A DNA stretch of 64,000 nt from Caloramator quimbayensis (GCF_900167605.1 NZ_FUYH01000002.1:1-64000), one strand, 5' to 3'. Counted from the stretch's first letter, positions 16,480 to 25,777 are shown. Program-made: numbers and translations. Notes: generated by a model from the letters alone, not told the origin.

Positions 16480-17841
16480 ATGGAATCCGTAGCAAAGTTC
16501 ATATCGACAGTAGATGGTATTATCTGGGGATGGCCACTCATTATTCTTCTTCTTGGGACTCATATTTATTTAACCTTCAGACTCAAATTCATCCAAAGGT
16601 ATATCGGAAAGGCTATTAAGCTCTCTGTTACAAAGGATGATTTTGCAGAGGGTGATGTTAGTCAATTCAGTGCTCTTGCTACAGCTCTTGCAGCAACAAT
16701 AGGAACTGGTAACATAGTTGGTGTTGCTACAGCGGTTGCTCTTGGCGGTCCTGGTGCTGTTCTTTGGACATGGCTAACTGGCGTATTCGGTATTGCAACC
16801 AAATATGCAGAAGCTCTCCTATCGGTTAAATACAGGGTTAAAACGGCTGATGGCACTATGGCTGGTGGACCTATGTATGTGCTTGAATACGGTATGAAGA
16901 AAAAATGGCTCGGATGGTTATTTGCTCTCTTTACAAGTATAGCTGCCTTTGGTATAGGATGTATGGTTCAGGCAAACTCAATATCTGTTATGGTTAATGA
17001 AACTTTTAAGGTTCCAACCTATATTACAGGTATCATAATGGCAGTACTAACAGCTGTTGTTATTCTCGGTGGTATAAAGAGCATAGCAAAGGTTTGCGAT
17101 ATACTCGTTCCATTTATGGCAGCATTTTATGTTCTTGGATGTATAATTCTTATAATATTAGGAATAAAGACTATTCCAGCAACATTAGTTCTTATATTTA
17201 AATCAGCCTTTACAGGACAGGCGGCCCTTGGAGGGTTTGCAGGTTCAACCCTTATGATTGCAATGCGCTATGGTGTTGCAAGAGGACTTTTCTCTAACGA
17301 ATCAGGTCTTGGTAGTGCTCCTATAGTTGCAGCAGCAGCACAGACAAGAAACCCTGTGAAACAGGCTCTTGTATCCTCAACAGGAACTTTCTGGGATACA
17401 GTTGTTGTATGCGCTATGACAGGTATAGTTCTTGTTAACTCAGGAAAATGGACAGAAGGGTTAAAGGGAGCAGCTCTTTCAAAAGCAGCTTTCTCAGCAA
17501 TTCCAGTATTAGGGCCTATAGTTTTAACAGTTGGCCTTTTAACCTTCGTATTCTCCACAATTCTTGGATGGTCATACTATGGTGAAAAGGCTATAGAATA
17601 TCTCCTTGGAAAGAAAGCTATTCTTCCATATAGAATACTTTGGGTTATATTTGTATATGTAGGTTCAGTATTCTCACTTAACTTTGTTTGGGACTTTGCA
17701 GACCTTGCTAATGGACTTATGGCAATACCAAACCTAATATCATTAATAGCTCTAAGCGGTGTGCTTGTAAGTGAAACAAAGAAATATCTGTGGGATGATA
17801 ATATTGAAGCTATAGCAAAGGATGAAACTATAAAACTATAA
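16480..17841 (+). CDS. Alanine/glycine:cation symporter (AGCS family)
   Basis: A 453-residue transporter with about 11 helices, importing alanine or glycine with Na+. Family signatures are ALATALAATIGTGNIVGVAT near residues 67-86 and GGPGAVLWTWLTGVFGIATK, followed by KYAEALLSVKYR. GMRYGVARG-type signatures appear as MRYGVARGLFSNESGLGSAP near 260-280. AAAGGGGGA precedes the ATG. It is monocistronic with its own terminator. A Na+ gradient supplied by the pyrophosphatase or an NhaC protein would drive it (inference). Confidence 0.94.
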   Translation: MESVAKFISTVDGIIWGWPLIILLLGTHIYLTFRLKFIQRYIGKAIKLSVTKDDFAEGDVSQFSALATALAATIGTGNIVGVATAVALGGPGAVLWTWLTGVFGIATKYAEALLSVKYRVKTADGTMAGGPMYVLEYGMKKKWLGWLFALFTSIAAFGIGCMVQANSISVMVNETFKVPTYITGIIMAVLTAVVILGGIKSIAKVCDILVPFMAAFYVLGCIILIILGIKTIPATLVLIFKSAFTGQAALGGFAGSTLMIAMRYGVARGLFSNESGLGSAPIVAAAAQTRNPVKQALVSSTGTFWDTVVVCAMTGIVLVNSGKWTEGLKGAALSKAAFSAIPVLGPIVLTVGLLTFVFSTILGWSYYGEKAIEYLLGKKAILPYRILWVIFVYVGSVFSLNFVWDFADLANGLMAIPNLISLIALSGVLVSETKKYLWDDNIEAIAKDETIKL

Positions 17842-17852
17842 ATAATAAAATG

Positions 17853-17880
17853 GGAACTGCCGATGGCAGTTCCTTAATTT
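17853..17880 (+). terminator. Terminator after the AGCS symporter gene
   Basis: GGAACTGCC / GGCAGTTCC (17853-17861 with 17865-17873), loop GAT, followed by TTAATTTTT. Confidence 0.85.
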
Positions 17881-18058
17881 TTATTATTTATGAATAATTT
17901 AATATATGAAGTTTAAACTAACTTTGTAAACTTTAAAAAATCTAATTTTAATACAAATAAGTTAAAAAATAACCTATTATATGTTGAAAATAATTATATA
18001 TTATGATATTATATAAATGAAAATACATTAAGTTTAAGCTGAAAGAAGGAGGATGAAA

Positions 18059-20773
18059 ATGCAAAATAATTGGCACAGCAAGACTGCGCAGGAAGTGTCA
18101 AAGGAGCTTTCGGTTAGCTTATCTTTGGGGCTGTCTTCAAGTCAAGCAAATGAACTTATTGAAAAATACGGTTATAACGAGCTGAAGGAAAAGGAAAAGC
18201 AATCCCTTTTTCAAAAGATTATAGCTCAATTCAAGGACTTTCTTGTAATAATTTTAATCGCTGCAAGCGTTGTATCTGCAGCAATGGGAGAGACTACAGA
18301 TTCTATAGTTATTATAGCGATAGTTATTATTAACGCCATACTTGGAGTAATGCAGGAGGGGAAAGCTGAAAAGGCACTCGATGCATTAAAGAAGATGGCA
18401 TCGCCTAATGCTAAGGTGTTTAGAGATGGTAAAATTGAAATAATCCCAGCAAAGATGCTTGTTCCTGGAGATATAATTGTTATTGAAGCAGGAGATGTAA
18501 TACCTGCTGATATTAGAATAATAGAGAGTCATAATTTAAAGGTAGAAGAATCTTCTTTAACTGGAGAATCAGTACCTGTTGAAAAGGATGCAAAGAAGAT
18601 ATTCGATAAAGAGGTCAGCCTTGGTGACAGGGCTAATATGGCATATATGAGTACAACTGTTTCCTATGGAAGAGGCAAGGGTATAGTTGTTGGTACTGGT
18701 CATAAAACAGAGATTGGAAAGATAGCGGATAAAATTCAAAATATAGAGGAAGAAAAGACACCTCTTCAGCAAAAACTCGACCAGCTTGGCAAGTGGCTTG
18801 GAATAGCATGCCTTGGAATATGCGCTGTTGTTTTTGCCTTAGGGATAATAAGGGGAGGTTCTTTAATTGAGATGTTCATGGTAGCCGTAAGCCTTGCAGT
18901 TGCGGCAATACCTGAAGGGCTTCCTGCGGTTGTTACAATCGTTCTTGCCCTTGGAATGAAAAGGATGGTTGAGAGAAACGCAATCGTTAGAAAGCTTCTT
19001 GCAGTTGAAACCTTAGGATGCGTTGATGTAATATGCTCTGATAAAACAGGAACCCTTACCCAAAACGAGATGACTGTTGTAAAGGCCTATTGCGCTAATA
19101 AATATATGGATGTTACGGGACAAGGATATAACCCATCAGGAGAATTTATAATAAATGGTGAAAAAATAAATGCTGCTGAAGATGAAGATTTTAAACTTCT
19201 TTTTTCAATAGGAACTCTTTGCAACGATGCTTCAATAAAGAAAAAAGAAGACGGGCAGTTTGGAATAGTTGGAGACCCCACTGAGGGAGCTCTTGTTGTT
19301 GCAGGAGAGAAGGCAGGCTTTTTAAAGAGCGAGTTTAATTTAATGTACCCAAGAATTGCGGAAATACCCTTTGACTCCGACAGAAAGATGATGACAACTT
19401 TTCATAAAGAATTTATAAAGGGTATAGTGTCCTTTACAAAGGGTGCGCCGGATATAATTCTTGAAAGGTGTTCAAAAATATATATAAACGGAGAAATTAA
19501 AGACTTAACCGATGAAATGAAAAAAGATATAAAAGAGGCAAACAGCAATTTTGCAAACAGTGCCCTTCGTGTTCTTGCATTTGCATACAGAGAATATGAT
19601 GAAATGCCTAAAACTATATCCTCAGATACAATAGAAAAAGATATGATATTTGTTGGGCTTATGGGTATGATTGACCCTCCAAGGACTGAGGTTAAGGATT
19701 CTATAAATATATGCAGACGAGCTGGTATAAAGCCTGTTATGATAACAGGGGATTATAAGGATACGGCTGTAGCTATAGCAAAGGATTTAAAGCTAATGAA
19801 TGAAGGAGACGGTGTACTGACAGGTCATGAACTTGACAATATGTCTGATGAAGAACTTATAAAAAGAGTTGAAACAACAAGCGTTTATGCGAGGGTTTCT
19901 CCTGAGCATAAGGTAAGAATCGTCGATGCCCTTAAAAAGAACGGCCACATAGCTGCTATGACCGGAGATGGAGTAAACGATGCTATGGCTTTAAAACGCT
20001 CTGACATAGGAGTTGCTATGGGTATTACTGGAACAGACGTTGCTAAGGGAACTGCTGATATAGTGCTTACTGATGATAACTTCTCAAGTATTGTATCAGC
20101 TGTTGAAGAGGGAAGAATAATTTACAGCAACATTAGAAAGTTTGTATTCTTCCTTTTATCCTGCAACGTTGGTGAGATATTGATTGTATTTTTAAGCATG
20201 CTCTTTGGATATCCAACGCCCCTTGTTCCTATACAGCTTTTGTGGTTAAACCTTGTAACTGACAGCTTCCCAGCATTGGCCCTTGGTACAGAAAAGGGAG
20301 AGCCTGATATTATGGACTTAAAGCCAAGAAACGCTAAAGAGCCAATACTCGATAAATCCATGATAACAGGCATTGCAGTTCAAAGTATAGCACTTGTTGT
20401 TGCTGTTCTTGGTGCTTATTTTATTGGGCTTAACAGATATCCTGATTATTTAACAAATGTTGAACATTTAAGCTTCGCAAGAACCTATGCCTTTGCAACG
20501 CTGATAACGGCAGAACTTATAAGGTCCTATTCAAGCCGTTCAGAAAGGTTCACCATATTTAAGATAGGCGTATTTACAAATAAAATACTTGTATATGCAT
20601 CAATTTTCTCTTTCCTTTTATTATTTGCCGTAATTTATATACCGTTCTTAAGACCAATCTTCCAAACGGTATATCTTACATTGTGGGATTGGACAGTAAT
20701 CTTAATCTTCTGCTCAATACCGTTTATATCTGGTGAAGTTTACAAGGTTATTAAAAGAAAGTTATATAGATAA
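18059..20773 (+). CDS. P-type cation ATPase, calcium (SERCA/PMR1-like)
   Basis: A 904-residue P2-type ATPase. The cation_ATPase_N domain is at about 5-70, the actuator with LTGESVPVEK at about 170, TM4 with PEGLPAVV (Ca2+ site II), the phosphorylated Asp328 in DKTGTLT, an N domain at about 340-560 (KGAPDIILERC), the hinge TGDGVNDAMALKRSDIG near 640, and TM6 with NLVTDSFPALALG. It exports Ca2+, possibly Mn2+, using ATP. I chose the ATG at 18059 because AGGAGG lies seven bases upstream; the ATG at 18053 is too close to it. Monocistronic. Confidence 0.93.
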   Translation: MQNNWHSKTAQEVSKELSVSLSLGLSSSQANELIEKYGYNELKEKEKQSLFQKIIAQFKDFLVIILIAASVVSAAMGETTDSIVIIAIVIINAILGVMQEGKAEKALDALKKMASPNAKVFRDGKIEIIPAKMLVPGDIIVIEAGDVIPADIRIIESHNLKVEESSLTGESVPVEKDAKKIFDKEVSLGDRANMAYMSTTVSYGRGKGIVVGTGHKTEIGKIADKIQNIEEEKTPLQQKLDQLGKWLGIACLGICAVVFALGIIRGGSLIEMFMVAVSLAVAAIPEGLPAVVTIVLALGMKRMVERNAIVRKLLAVETLGCVDVICSDKTGTLTQNEMTVVKAYCANKYMDVTGQGYNPSGEFIINGEKINAAEDEDFKLLFSIGTLCNDASIKKKEDGQFGIVGDPTEGALVVAGEKAGFLKSEFNLMYPRIAEIPFDSDRKMMTTFHKEFIKGIVSFTKGAPDIILERCSKIYINGEIKDLTDEMKKDIKEANSNFANSALRVLAFAYREYDEMPKTISSDTIEKDMIFVGLMGMIDPPRTEVKDSINICRRAGIKPVMITGDYKDTAVAIAKDLKLMNEGDGVLTGHELDNMSDEELIKRVETTSVYARVSPEHKVRIVDALKKNGHIAAMTGDGVNDAMALKRSDIGVAMGITGTDVAKGTADIVLTDDNFSSIVSAVEEGRIIYSNIRKFVFFLLSCNVGEILIVFLSMLFGYPTPLVPIQLLWLNLVTDSFPALALGTEKGEPDIMDLKPRNAKEPILDKSMITGIAVQSIALVVAVLGAYFIGLNRYPDYLTNVEHLSFARTYAFATLITAELIRSYSSRSERFTIFKIGVFTNKILVYASIFSFLLLFAVIYIPFLRPIFQTVYLTLWDWTVILIFCSIPFISGEVYKVIKRKLYR

Positions 20774-20774
20774 T

Positions 20775-20803
20775 AAAAAGGCTGCAAATCGCGGCCTTTT
20801 TTA
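20775..20803 (+). terminator. Terminator after the calcium ATPase gene
   Basis: AAAAAGGC-TGC with GCG-GCCTTTTTT, loop AAATC; one G-T pair in the stem; strong T run. Confidence 0.85.
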
Positions 20804-20929
20804 TTTGCCCTTAGATTACGATAACTTGTCAACGTAAGGGAGGCTTGCTTATTCCAAACAAAAAATAAATATCAAAATTAAAATATTTAAAATATATATA
20901 AATAAAAATTAAAAAAATTAATATTAATA

Positions 20930-20958
20930 TTGAAATATTTAAACATATATATTATACT
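20930..20958 (+). promoter_or_regulatory. Sigma-A promoter of the DUF2089 operon
   Basis: TTGAAA (20930-20935), 17 bases, TATACT (20953-20958), just upstream of the AAGGAGG of the first gene. Confidence 0.6.
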
Positions 20959-20980
20959 GTAAATAAGGAGGTAGAAAAAT

Positions 20981-21343
20981 ATGGCATATAAACTAATTGC
21001 AAAATGCCCAGTTTGCAGCTCAAATCTTAGAGTTAAAAAGTTACAATGTCCGAAATGCAATACTACTATTGAAAACGATTTTGAGCTTACAAGTTTTTTA
21101 AATTTAAATAGTGAGCAGTTATATTTTGCCGAAGTGTTTATAAAAAACAGAGGAAATATAAAAGATGTTGAAAAGGAGCTTGGAATTTCCTATCCAACGG
21201 TCAGGGCAAAACTTGATGATGTGATTGAGGCCCTTGGATATTCGATTCCAAAACAAAAAAGCTCAAGCAAAAGCGATATAATTAATATGCTTGAAAATGG
21301 TGAAATATCACCTGATGATGCTATAAAAATGTTAAATGAATAA
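20981..21343 (+). CDS. DUF2089 zinc-ribbon / HTH protein
   Basis: A 120-residue protein. A zinc ribbon at residues 9-27 has two CPxC pairs (CPVC...CPKC). A helix-turn-helix-like DUF2089 region follows (about 35-90: EVFIKNRGNIKDVEKELGIS, then YPTVRAKLDDVIEALGY). The C-terminal 18 residues (NMLENGEISPDDAIKMLN) resemble the SHOCT-like helical pair that starts the next protein. It is a likely transcription factor for this operon, but that is an inference. AAGGAGG lies nine bases before the ATG. It heads a compact four-gene operon. Confidence 0.85.
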   Translation: MAYKLIAKCPVCSSNLRVKKLQCPKCNTTIENDFELTSFLNLNSEQLYFAEVFIKNRGNIKDVEKELGISYPTVRAKLDDVIEALGYSIPKQKSSSKSDIINMLENGEISPDDAIKMLNE

Positions 21344-21356
21344 GGGGGTTTTTGAA

Positions 21357-21725
21357 ATGAGTGATGAGATTATTAGAGTTTTAAAGATGGTTGAGGAAGG
21401 AAAGATTAGTTCAGAAAAAGCTGCAGAGATAATTAATGCTTTAAAAAATAGTGAAACACTGCCTGAAGTAAAAAATAATAATCAAAAAATGTTAAGAGTA
21501 AAGGTTTTATCTGAGAAAGGTGACAATGTAAATATAACTATTCCTGTGAAATTTGTAAAATCTGTATTGAAACTTACTAAGAAACTTCCAATTGAAGTTG
21601 AAAATGAGAGTTTAAAAGATGTTGATTTTGATGAAATTATAGGAGCCATTGATTCAGGATTAGAGGGTAAAATTGTTGACATAAAATCAGATAAGGGAGA
21701 TATCGTAGAAGTTAGTATAGAGTAG
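21357..21725 (+). CDS. SHOCT-like domain protein with C-terminal beta domain
   Basis: A 122-residue protein. Residues 1-30 form a SHOCT-like helical hairpin (VLKMVEEGKISSEKAAEIIN). After a linker, residues about 42-122 form a beta-rich domain (LRVKVLSEKGDNVNITIPV ... GKIVDIKSDKGDIVEVSIE) like those in YvlB/LiaX-type envelope-stress proteins. I chose the ATG at 21357, which has AAGGGGG upstream; this places it 13 bases after the DUF2089 gene. Its exact role is unknown. Family relatives pair with DUF2089 regulators and membrane genes. Confidence 0.75.
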   Translation: MSDEIIRVLKMVEEGKISSEKAAEIINALKNSETLPEVKNNNQKMLRVKVLSEKGDNVNITIPVKFVKSVLKLTKKLPIEVENESLKDVDFDEIIGAIDSGLEGKIVDIKSDKGDIVEVSIE

Positions 21726-21733
21726 GTGGCTAT

Positions 21734-21982
21734 ATGAAGATTATAATAAAAACACAGGGGTTTAAGTGTAAAGTTCCAATATATGTTCCAATGGCATTTG
21801 CAAAATTAGCAGTTAAAGTATATATAAAAAAGAAAGCTATTAATAATGAAAATATAAAATATATTGAAACCATCGATTTCAATTTACTAAATCAATCCTT
21901 CAATATTTTAAAAGAGTATAAAGGCCTTAAAATAGTAGACGTGCACTCTTCCGATGGCACAGTAGTTGAAATATGGTTATGA
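21734..21982 (+). CDS. Paralogue of the beta domain encoded just upstream
   Basis: An 82-residue protein that aligns with the C-terminal domain of the previous gene: the same V-x-IPV(P/K)-x-FxK pattern near the start and the same ending (KIVDVHSSDGTVVEIWL against KIVDIKSDKGDIVEVSIE). It lacks the SHOCT-like helices. It is eight bases downstream of its paralogue with a weak AGGTGG site, so translation is probably coupled. This looks like a tandem duplication with loss of the N-terminal domain. Function unknown. Confidence 0.7.
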   Translation: MKIIIKTQGFKCKVPIYVPMAFAKLAVKVYIKKKAINNENIKYIETIDFNLLNQSFNILKEYKGLKIVDVHSSDGTVVEIWL

Positions 21983-21997
21983 TTTGGGGTGTAACTT

Positions 21998-23260
21998 ATG
22001 GAAAATGCCGAATTAGTAAGAAATAGTGTGGGTATAAAGGATTTGATTAAATATAAAAGTTTTATGATTAAGCTGATAGCCTACTCTATATCAAGATTTG
22101 GAGATTCTATTGATGCAATTGCCTATGCCTGGATGGTATATGAATTAACAGGATCAAAACTTTTGATGGGGACTTTGTTTGCTGTAAACGCAGTTCCTAA
22201 CATAGTATTAAGCCCCTTCGCAGGTGCCTTTGCAGATAGACATTCCAAGAAAAAAATAATTATTACAGGTAATTTTTTAAGAGGTATTGTAGTGTCTGCT
22301 ACGGCTATACTTTTTTATTATAATTTATTGCGACCTTGGCATTTGTTTGTTTTTACAGCGCTTAATTCAACTTTTGAAAGCTTTATTAATCCTGCAAATT
22401 CAGTACTAAATGCATCGCTCGTACCTAAAGAACTTTATCTTACGGCAAACTCCTTTTCATCCTCTGCAAATACTTTTTCAGAGCTTATAGGCCTTGCTCT
22501 TGCAGGGGCAATTATCTCGATATTTAAAATATCTGGTGCAATATTGATAGACGGTATGACGTTTTTTATAGCCTGTATACTTTTATCCTTTATGAAATAT
22601 ACTGAAAATATTGAAAAGATGAAATATTCTAATATAAAATCCTATTATAACGATCTTTTGGAAGGCCTTAATTTTGTTAAAAAAAGTTCTTTCATATTTA
22701 TAATTATATTAATGGCTGCGGCTGTAAACTTTTTTGTAACGCCTATAAATGTTCTTGAAGCAGCTTTTGTAAAGGATGTTTTAAGAGGAGATGCTAAACT
22801 CATGAGCTATTTAGGGGTAGGGCTTATGACGGGGGCTATAATAGGCGGCGTAGTTGTAGGCCAGATTGGTTCTAAATTTAATAAGAAGAAACTTGTTATA
22901 AATGGGCTGATTTTTTTCGGTATAAATTACTGCCTCTTAAGCTTGCCGGGCAACTTAATTAATGGAGCTGTATCATCGGTTATAGTAGCTGCTATTCTTT
23001 ATTTTATGATGGGATTTGTACTTCCAATGATTAATGCTCCTATAAATTCCTATGTAATGCTAAATACTCCAAAAGAACTTTTAGGAAGGGTATCCTCAGT
23101 TATGGGTATGTTTTGCATGTGCATGACTCCTCTTGGAAGTGCTGCAGCCGGTGCTGTTTCTGAAAGGGTTTCTATATCGGTTATGTTCTTTATATCGGGA
23201 ATAATGATAATACTATTGAGCATTTTTGTTTCTATGAATAAGAATTTTAAAAACTCTTAA
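21998..23260 (+). CDS. MFS transporter (MFS_3 / enterobactin- or macrolide-exporter-like)
   Basis: A 420-residue transporter with 12 helices. The opening (RFGDSIDAIAYAWMVYELTG) and the A-loop motif FADRHSKKKIII near 75-86 are typical of MFS_3 efflux proteins. A second internal loop at about 205-225 separates the two halves, and AAFVKDVLRGDAKLMSYLG resembles the family motif after TM7. It is the last gene of the DUF2089 operon, 15 bases after the beta-domain protein. It is a likely exporter of a toxic compound, with unknown substrate. The ATG at 21998 has only a weak GGGGTG site. Confidence 0.85.
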   Translation: MENAELVRNSVGIKDLIKYKSFMIKLIAYSISRFGDSIDAIAYAWMVYELTGSKLLMGTLFAVNAVPNIVLSPFAGAFADRHSKKKIIITGNFLRGIVVSATAILFYYNLLRPWHLFVFTALNSTFESFINPANSVLNASLVPKELYLTANSFSSSANTFSELIGLALAGAIISIFKISGAILIDGMTFFIACILLSFMKYTENIEKMKYSNIKSYYNDLLEGLNFVKKSSFIFIIILMAAAVNFFVTPINVLEAAFVKDVLRGDAKLMSYLGVGLMTGAIIGGVVVGQIGSKFNKKKLVINGLIFFGINYCLLSLPGNLINGAVSSVIVAAILYFMMGFVLPMINAPINSYVMLNTPKELLGRVSSVMGMFCMCMTPLGSAAAGAVSERVSISVMFFISGIMIILLSIFVSMNKNFKNS

Positions 23261-23286
23261 TAGTATTGGGCTTATATTTTTTCATC

Positions 23287-23342
23287 TTGACATTAAATTT
23301 AAAAGCGTATATAATTTCTATATACCCTATGGGGGTATATAG
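23287..23342 (+). promoter_or_regulatory. Sigma-A promoter with a CsoR-like operator
   Basis: TTGACA (23287-23292), a 17-base spacer and TATAAT (23310-23315) make a consensus promoter. Immediately after it, CTATATACCC (23318-23327) and GGGTATATAG (23333-23342) are perfect inverted arms around TATGG. The core TACCC-TAT-GGGGGTA closely matches CsoR/CstR-family operators such as the B. subtilis copZA site. A bound repressor would cover the transcription start. Confidence 0.75.
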
Positions 23343-23355
23343 AAGGAGGGATAAT

Positions 23356-23550
23356 ATGAAAAAGGTAAAGCTTTTAAAGGATAGATGCGACAGTTCACCA
23401 TTTTGTGCAGCAAAGAGAGTATGTCCAGTTTCAGCCATAGAATTTAAAAAGACAGGTCTCTTTTCAGGAAATGTAGTAATAAATGAAGAAAAGTGCGTGG
23501 GCTGTGGAAAGTGTGTCAATGTTTGTCCTCATGGAGCCCTAAAAATATAA
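23356..23550 (+). CDS. Small ferredoxin-type 4Fe-4S protein
   Basis: A 64-residue protein. The C-terminal half has a full motif: Cys47, Cys50, Cys53 and Cys57 followed by Pro. The N-terminal half has Cys11, Cys17 and Cys23-Pro with unusual five-residue gaps, so the first cluster is either incomplete or built differently. I chose the ATG at 23356 because AGAAGGAGGG lies six bases upstream; a longer reading from 23266 would run through the promoter and operator. It probably carries electrons, or binds metal or sulfur species, under CsoR/CstR-type control. A strong terminator follows, so it is a single-gene unit. Confidence 0.85.
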   Translation: MKKVKLLKDRCDSSPFCAAKRVCPVSAIEFKKTGLFSGNVVINEEKCVGCGKCVNVCPHGALKI

Positions 23551-23611
23551 GCATAAGCTTCTTAATATTAAGGCTATAATTTCAAACAAAAAACTTAAAA
23601 AGCGCAATAAT

Positions 23612-23646
23612 ATAATAAAGGGCAGATGAAATCTGCCCTTTATTAT
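23612..23646 (+). terminator. Ferredoxin gene terminator
   Basis: A 16-bp perfect stem (23612-23627 with 23631-23646), loop GAA, core AAAGGGCAGAT / ATCTGCCCTTT. Confidence 0.88.
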
Positions 23647-23663
23647 ACCCATAGGTACCCATA

Positions 23664-23681
23664 GTGACGGTTACTTATTTT
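23664..23681 (+). repeat. Solo copy of the dispersed GACGGTTACTTATT repeat
   Basis: GTGACGGTTACTTATTTT lies about 60 bases before the sensor kinase gene. TTACTT within it stands 16 bases before a TATAAT at 23693-23698, so the repeat may supply a weak -35 box. Confidence 0.5.
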
Positions 23682-23742
23682 ATCTTATATGATATAATTG
23701 TAGCGTAAGATATGCTAATACTTAGCAAAACGAGGGGGATAT

Positions 23743-25776
23743 ATGATAAAGACATCGAAAATTAAAATGATAGTTCTATCATTGTTGTTTATACTTTTAT
23801 TTATAATTTTAAATTATGCAGGCAAAGCAGATACATTAAGTAGCAATATCTTGAGCAGCATAAAGAGAGAACATTCTGGTATATTATCGGATAAGGAAAA
23901 GGAATGGCTCGAAAATCAGGGGGTTTTAGTATATTCTGCGGATAGGAATGCCCCGCCTCTTAGATTTGTTGATACTGCAGATAACCAATATAAAGGGGTA
24001 GTTGTGGATTATGTTAATTCTTTATCTTTAGAATTGGGAGTTAAAATTGAGCTTCACCCTCTTTTGTGGGAGACAGCCTTAGACAAGCTCTCAAAGGGTG
24101 AAACGGACATTTGTGACATGTTTAAAAGCGGGGAAAGGTCAAAGTATTATCTTTTTACAAAGCCTATATATAATTTGAGAGGAGTACTTGCCGTAAAAGC
24201 AGGAGACAACAAAATAAAATCTGTTTCTGATTTAAATGGTAAGATTCTTGCAACTCAAAAGGGAGATTATTTAAATGAGTTTATGAAGGCAAATTATCCT
24301 AAAGTAAAACTTTTTTATGTTGCTGATATACAGGAAGCAGTAAAACTTTTAGAAGAGGGAAAAGTTGACGCTGTTGCTGGAGATGAGCCTGTTGTTTTAT
24401 ATCAGATAGATAAAAATAATTTAAAAAACTCAGTTAAAATAATTGATAATCCTCTTTATGAAAATGAAGTTGTATTTGCTGTTCCAAAATCCAAGCCTGA
24501 ATTAATACCTATCCTTAATAAAGGGATTGACAGCCTAAATAAAAAAGGTCAGTTAGAGAAAATACAGCAAAAATGGTTTGGAATTTCAACCCCAATAGTA
24601 AAGGCAGTGGATGTTGATAAGATAAAAAAATACATATTAATAACAACCCTTATAATTCTTTTGATATTCGTTATGATGTTCATATGGAATCAGTCTTTAA
24701 AGGAGAAGGTAAAGCTTAGAACAAAAGAATTAGAGGACAGCCGAAATGACCTTCAGATAGTATTTGATGGAATGACTGAATATATGATTGTTATTGATAA
24801 AGATAAAAATATAGTAAATGTAAATAAAGCTTTTTTAGATTTTATACAAAAGCCTAAAAAAGACATTATAAGCAGCAGCTGCAGCAGTTATTTAAAGAGT
24901 TTTTGCAAAGGCTGCGAAAAATGCATAATAGAAGATGCATTTACAACTAAAGAAAATTATGAGATAGAAATGTCTATAAAAAATGAGGTATATAACCTTA
25001 ATATATATCCTCTTTTAGATTCAATAGGAAATGTAAAGAATGTATTAATGGTTATAAATAATATTACAAATGAAAAAATAAGCAAGAACCAGATTCTTCA
25101 AGCCAATAAAATGATAGCAATAGGGCAATTAGCTGCAGGTATTGCCCATGAGATTAGAAATCCATTAGGAATTGTTAGAAATCACAGTTTTATTTTAAGA
25201 GGATTAAATAGCGGAGATGAGAAAATAAATAAGTCCTTAGATTATATAGATTCTGCAGTAGAAAGGGCAAGTAAAATAATAGATAACCTTTTGAATTTTT
25301 CAAGAATATCTGGCAATCAGCTTGAATGGACAAACATTAAAAATTTTATTTTAAATATTCGTGAACTTCATAATAAATATATGCAAAAACGAAACATATC
25401 TCTTCAAGTTCAATGCGATGATGCTTTAACATGTTTAATAAATCAAGAATCCCTTAAACATATTCTTATAAATCTTATTACAAATGCCGCTGATGCGATA
25501 AACCAAAATGGAAGCATAAATATAAGGGCATATAAGGTTGATGATGGAATTATGATAGAGTGCATGGATACTGGATACGGAATAAAAAAAGAAGATATGG
25601 AAAAAATATTTAACCCCTTTTATACTACAAAAGGACCAGATAAGGGAACAGGATTAGGACTTTATATTGTATATAATGAAGTTAAAAAATTAAATGGAGA
25701 AATAACAGTTGAGAGTGAAATAGGCAAAGGTACAAACTTTAAAGTTTATTTTCCAGTAGAAATGGGGGTAAGGTAG
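23743..25776 (+). CDS. Sensor histidine kinase with extracellular solute-binding domain and PAS
   Basis: A 677-residue kinase. A signal/TM segment is at about 7-27, a periplasmic-type SBP_bac_3 domain at about 50-275 (WLENQGVLVYSADRNAPPLRF, split by name only), TM2 at about 294-313, a PAS domain at about 330-440 with a Cys cluster (FCKGCEKC), HisKA with the phosphorylated His469 in AHEIRNPLG, and HATPase with N, G1 and G2 boxes (NLITNAADAI; GTGLGLYIV). SBP domains in such kinases bind amino acids directly. The next gene is its NtrC-type partner, one base apart, and ortAB follow, so an amino acid such as alanine or ornithine is a sensible ligand (inference). GAGGGGG precedes the ATG. Confidence 0.92.
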   Translation: MIKTSKIKMIVLSLLFILLFIILNYAGKADTLSSNILSSIKREHSGILSDKEKEWLENQGVLVYSADRNAPPLRFVDTADNQYKGVVVDYVNSLSLELGVKIELHPLLWETALDKLSKGETDICDMFKSGERSKYYLFTKPIYNLRGVLAVKAGDNKIKSVSDLNGKILATQKGDYLNEFMKANYPKVKLFYVADIQEAVKLLEEGKVDAVAGDEPVVLYQIDKNNLKNSVKIIDNPLYENEVVFAVPKSKPELIPILNKGIDSLNKKGQLEKIQQKWFGISTPIVKAVDVDKIKKYILITTLIILLIFVMMFIWNQSLKEKVKLRTKELEDSRNDLQIVFDGMTEYMIVIDKDKNIVNVNKAFLDFIQKPKKDIISSSCSSYLKSFCKGCEKCIIEDAFTTKENYEIEMSIKNEVYNLNIYPLLDSIGNVKNVLMVINNITNEKISKNQILQANKMIAIGQLAAGIAHEIRNPLGIVRNHSFILRGLNSGDEKINKSLDYIDSAVERASKIIDNLLNFSRISGNQLEWTNIKNFILNIRELHNKYMQKRNISLQVQCDDALTCLINQESLKHILINLITNAADAINQNGSINIRAYKVDDGIMIECMDTGYGIKKEDMEKIFNPFYTTKGPDKGTGLGLYIVYNEVKKLNGEITVESEIGKGTNFKVYFPVEMGVR

Positions 25777-25777
25777 T

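Noticed and set aside
23266-23355. N-terminal extension of the ferredoxin
   Set aside because: The extension covers the -35, -10 and operator sequences; the ATG at 23356 has a strong ribosome binding site.
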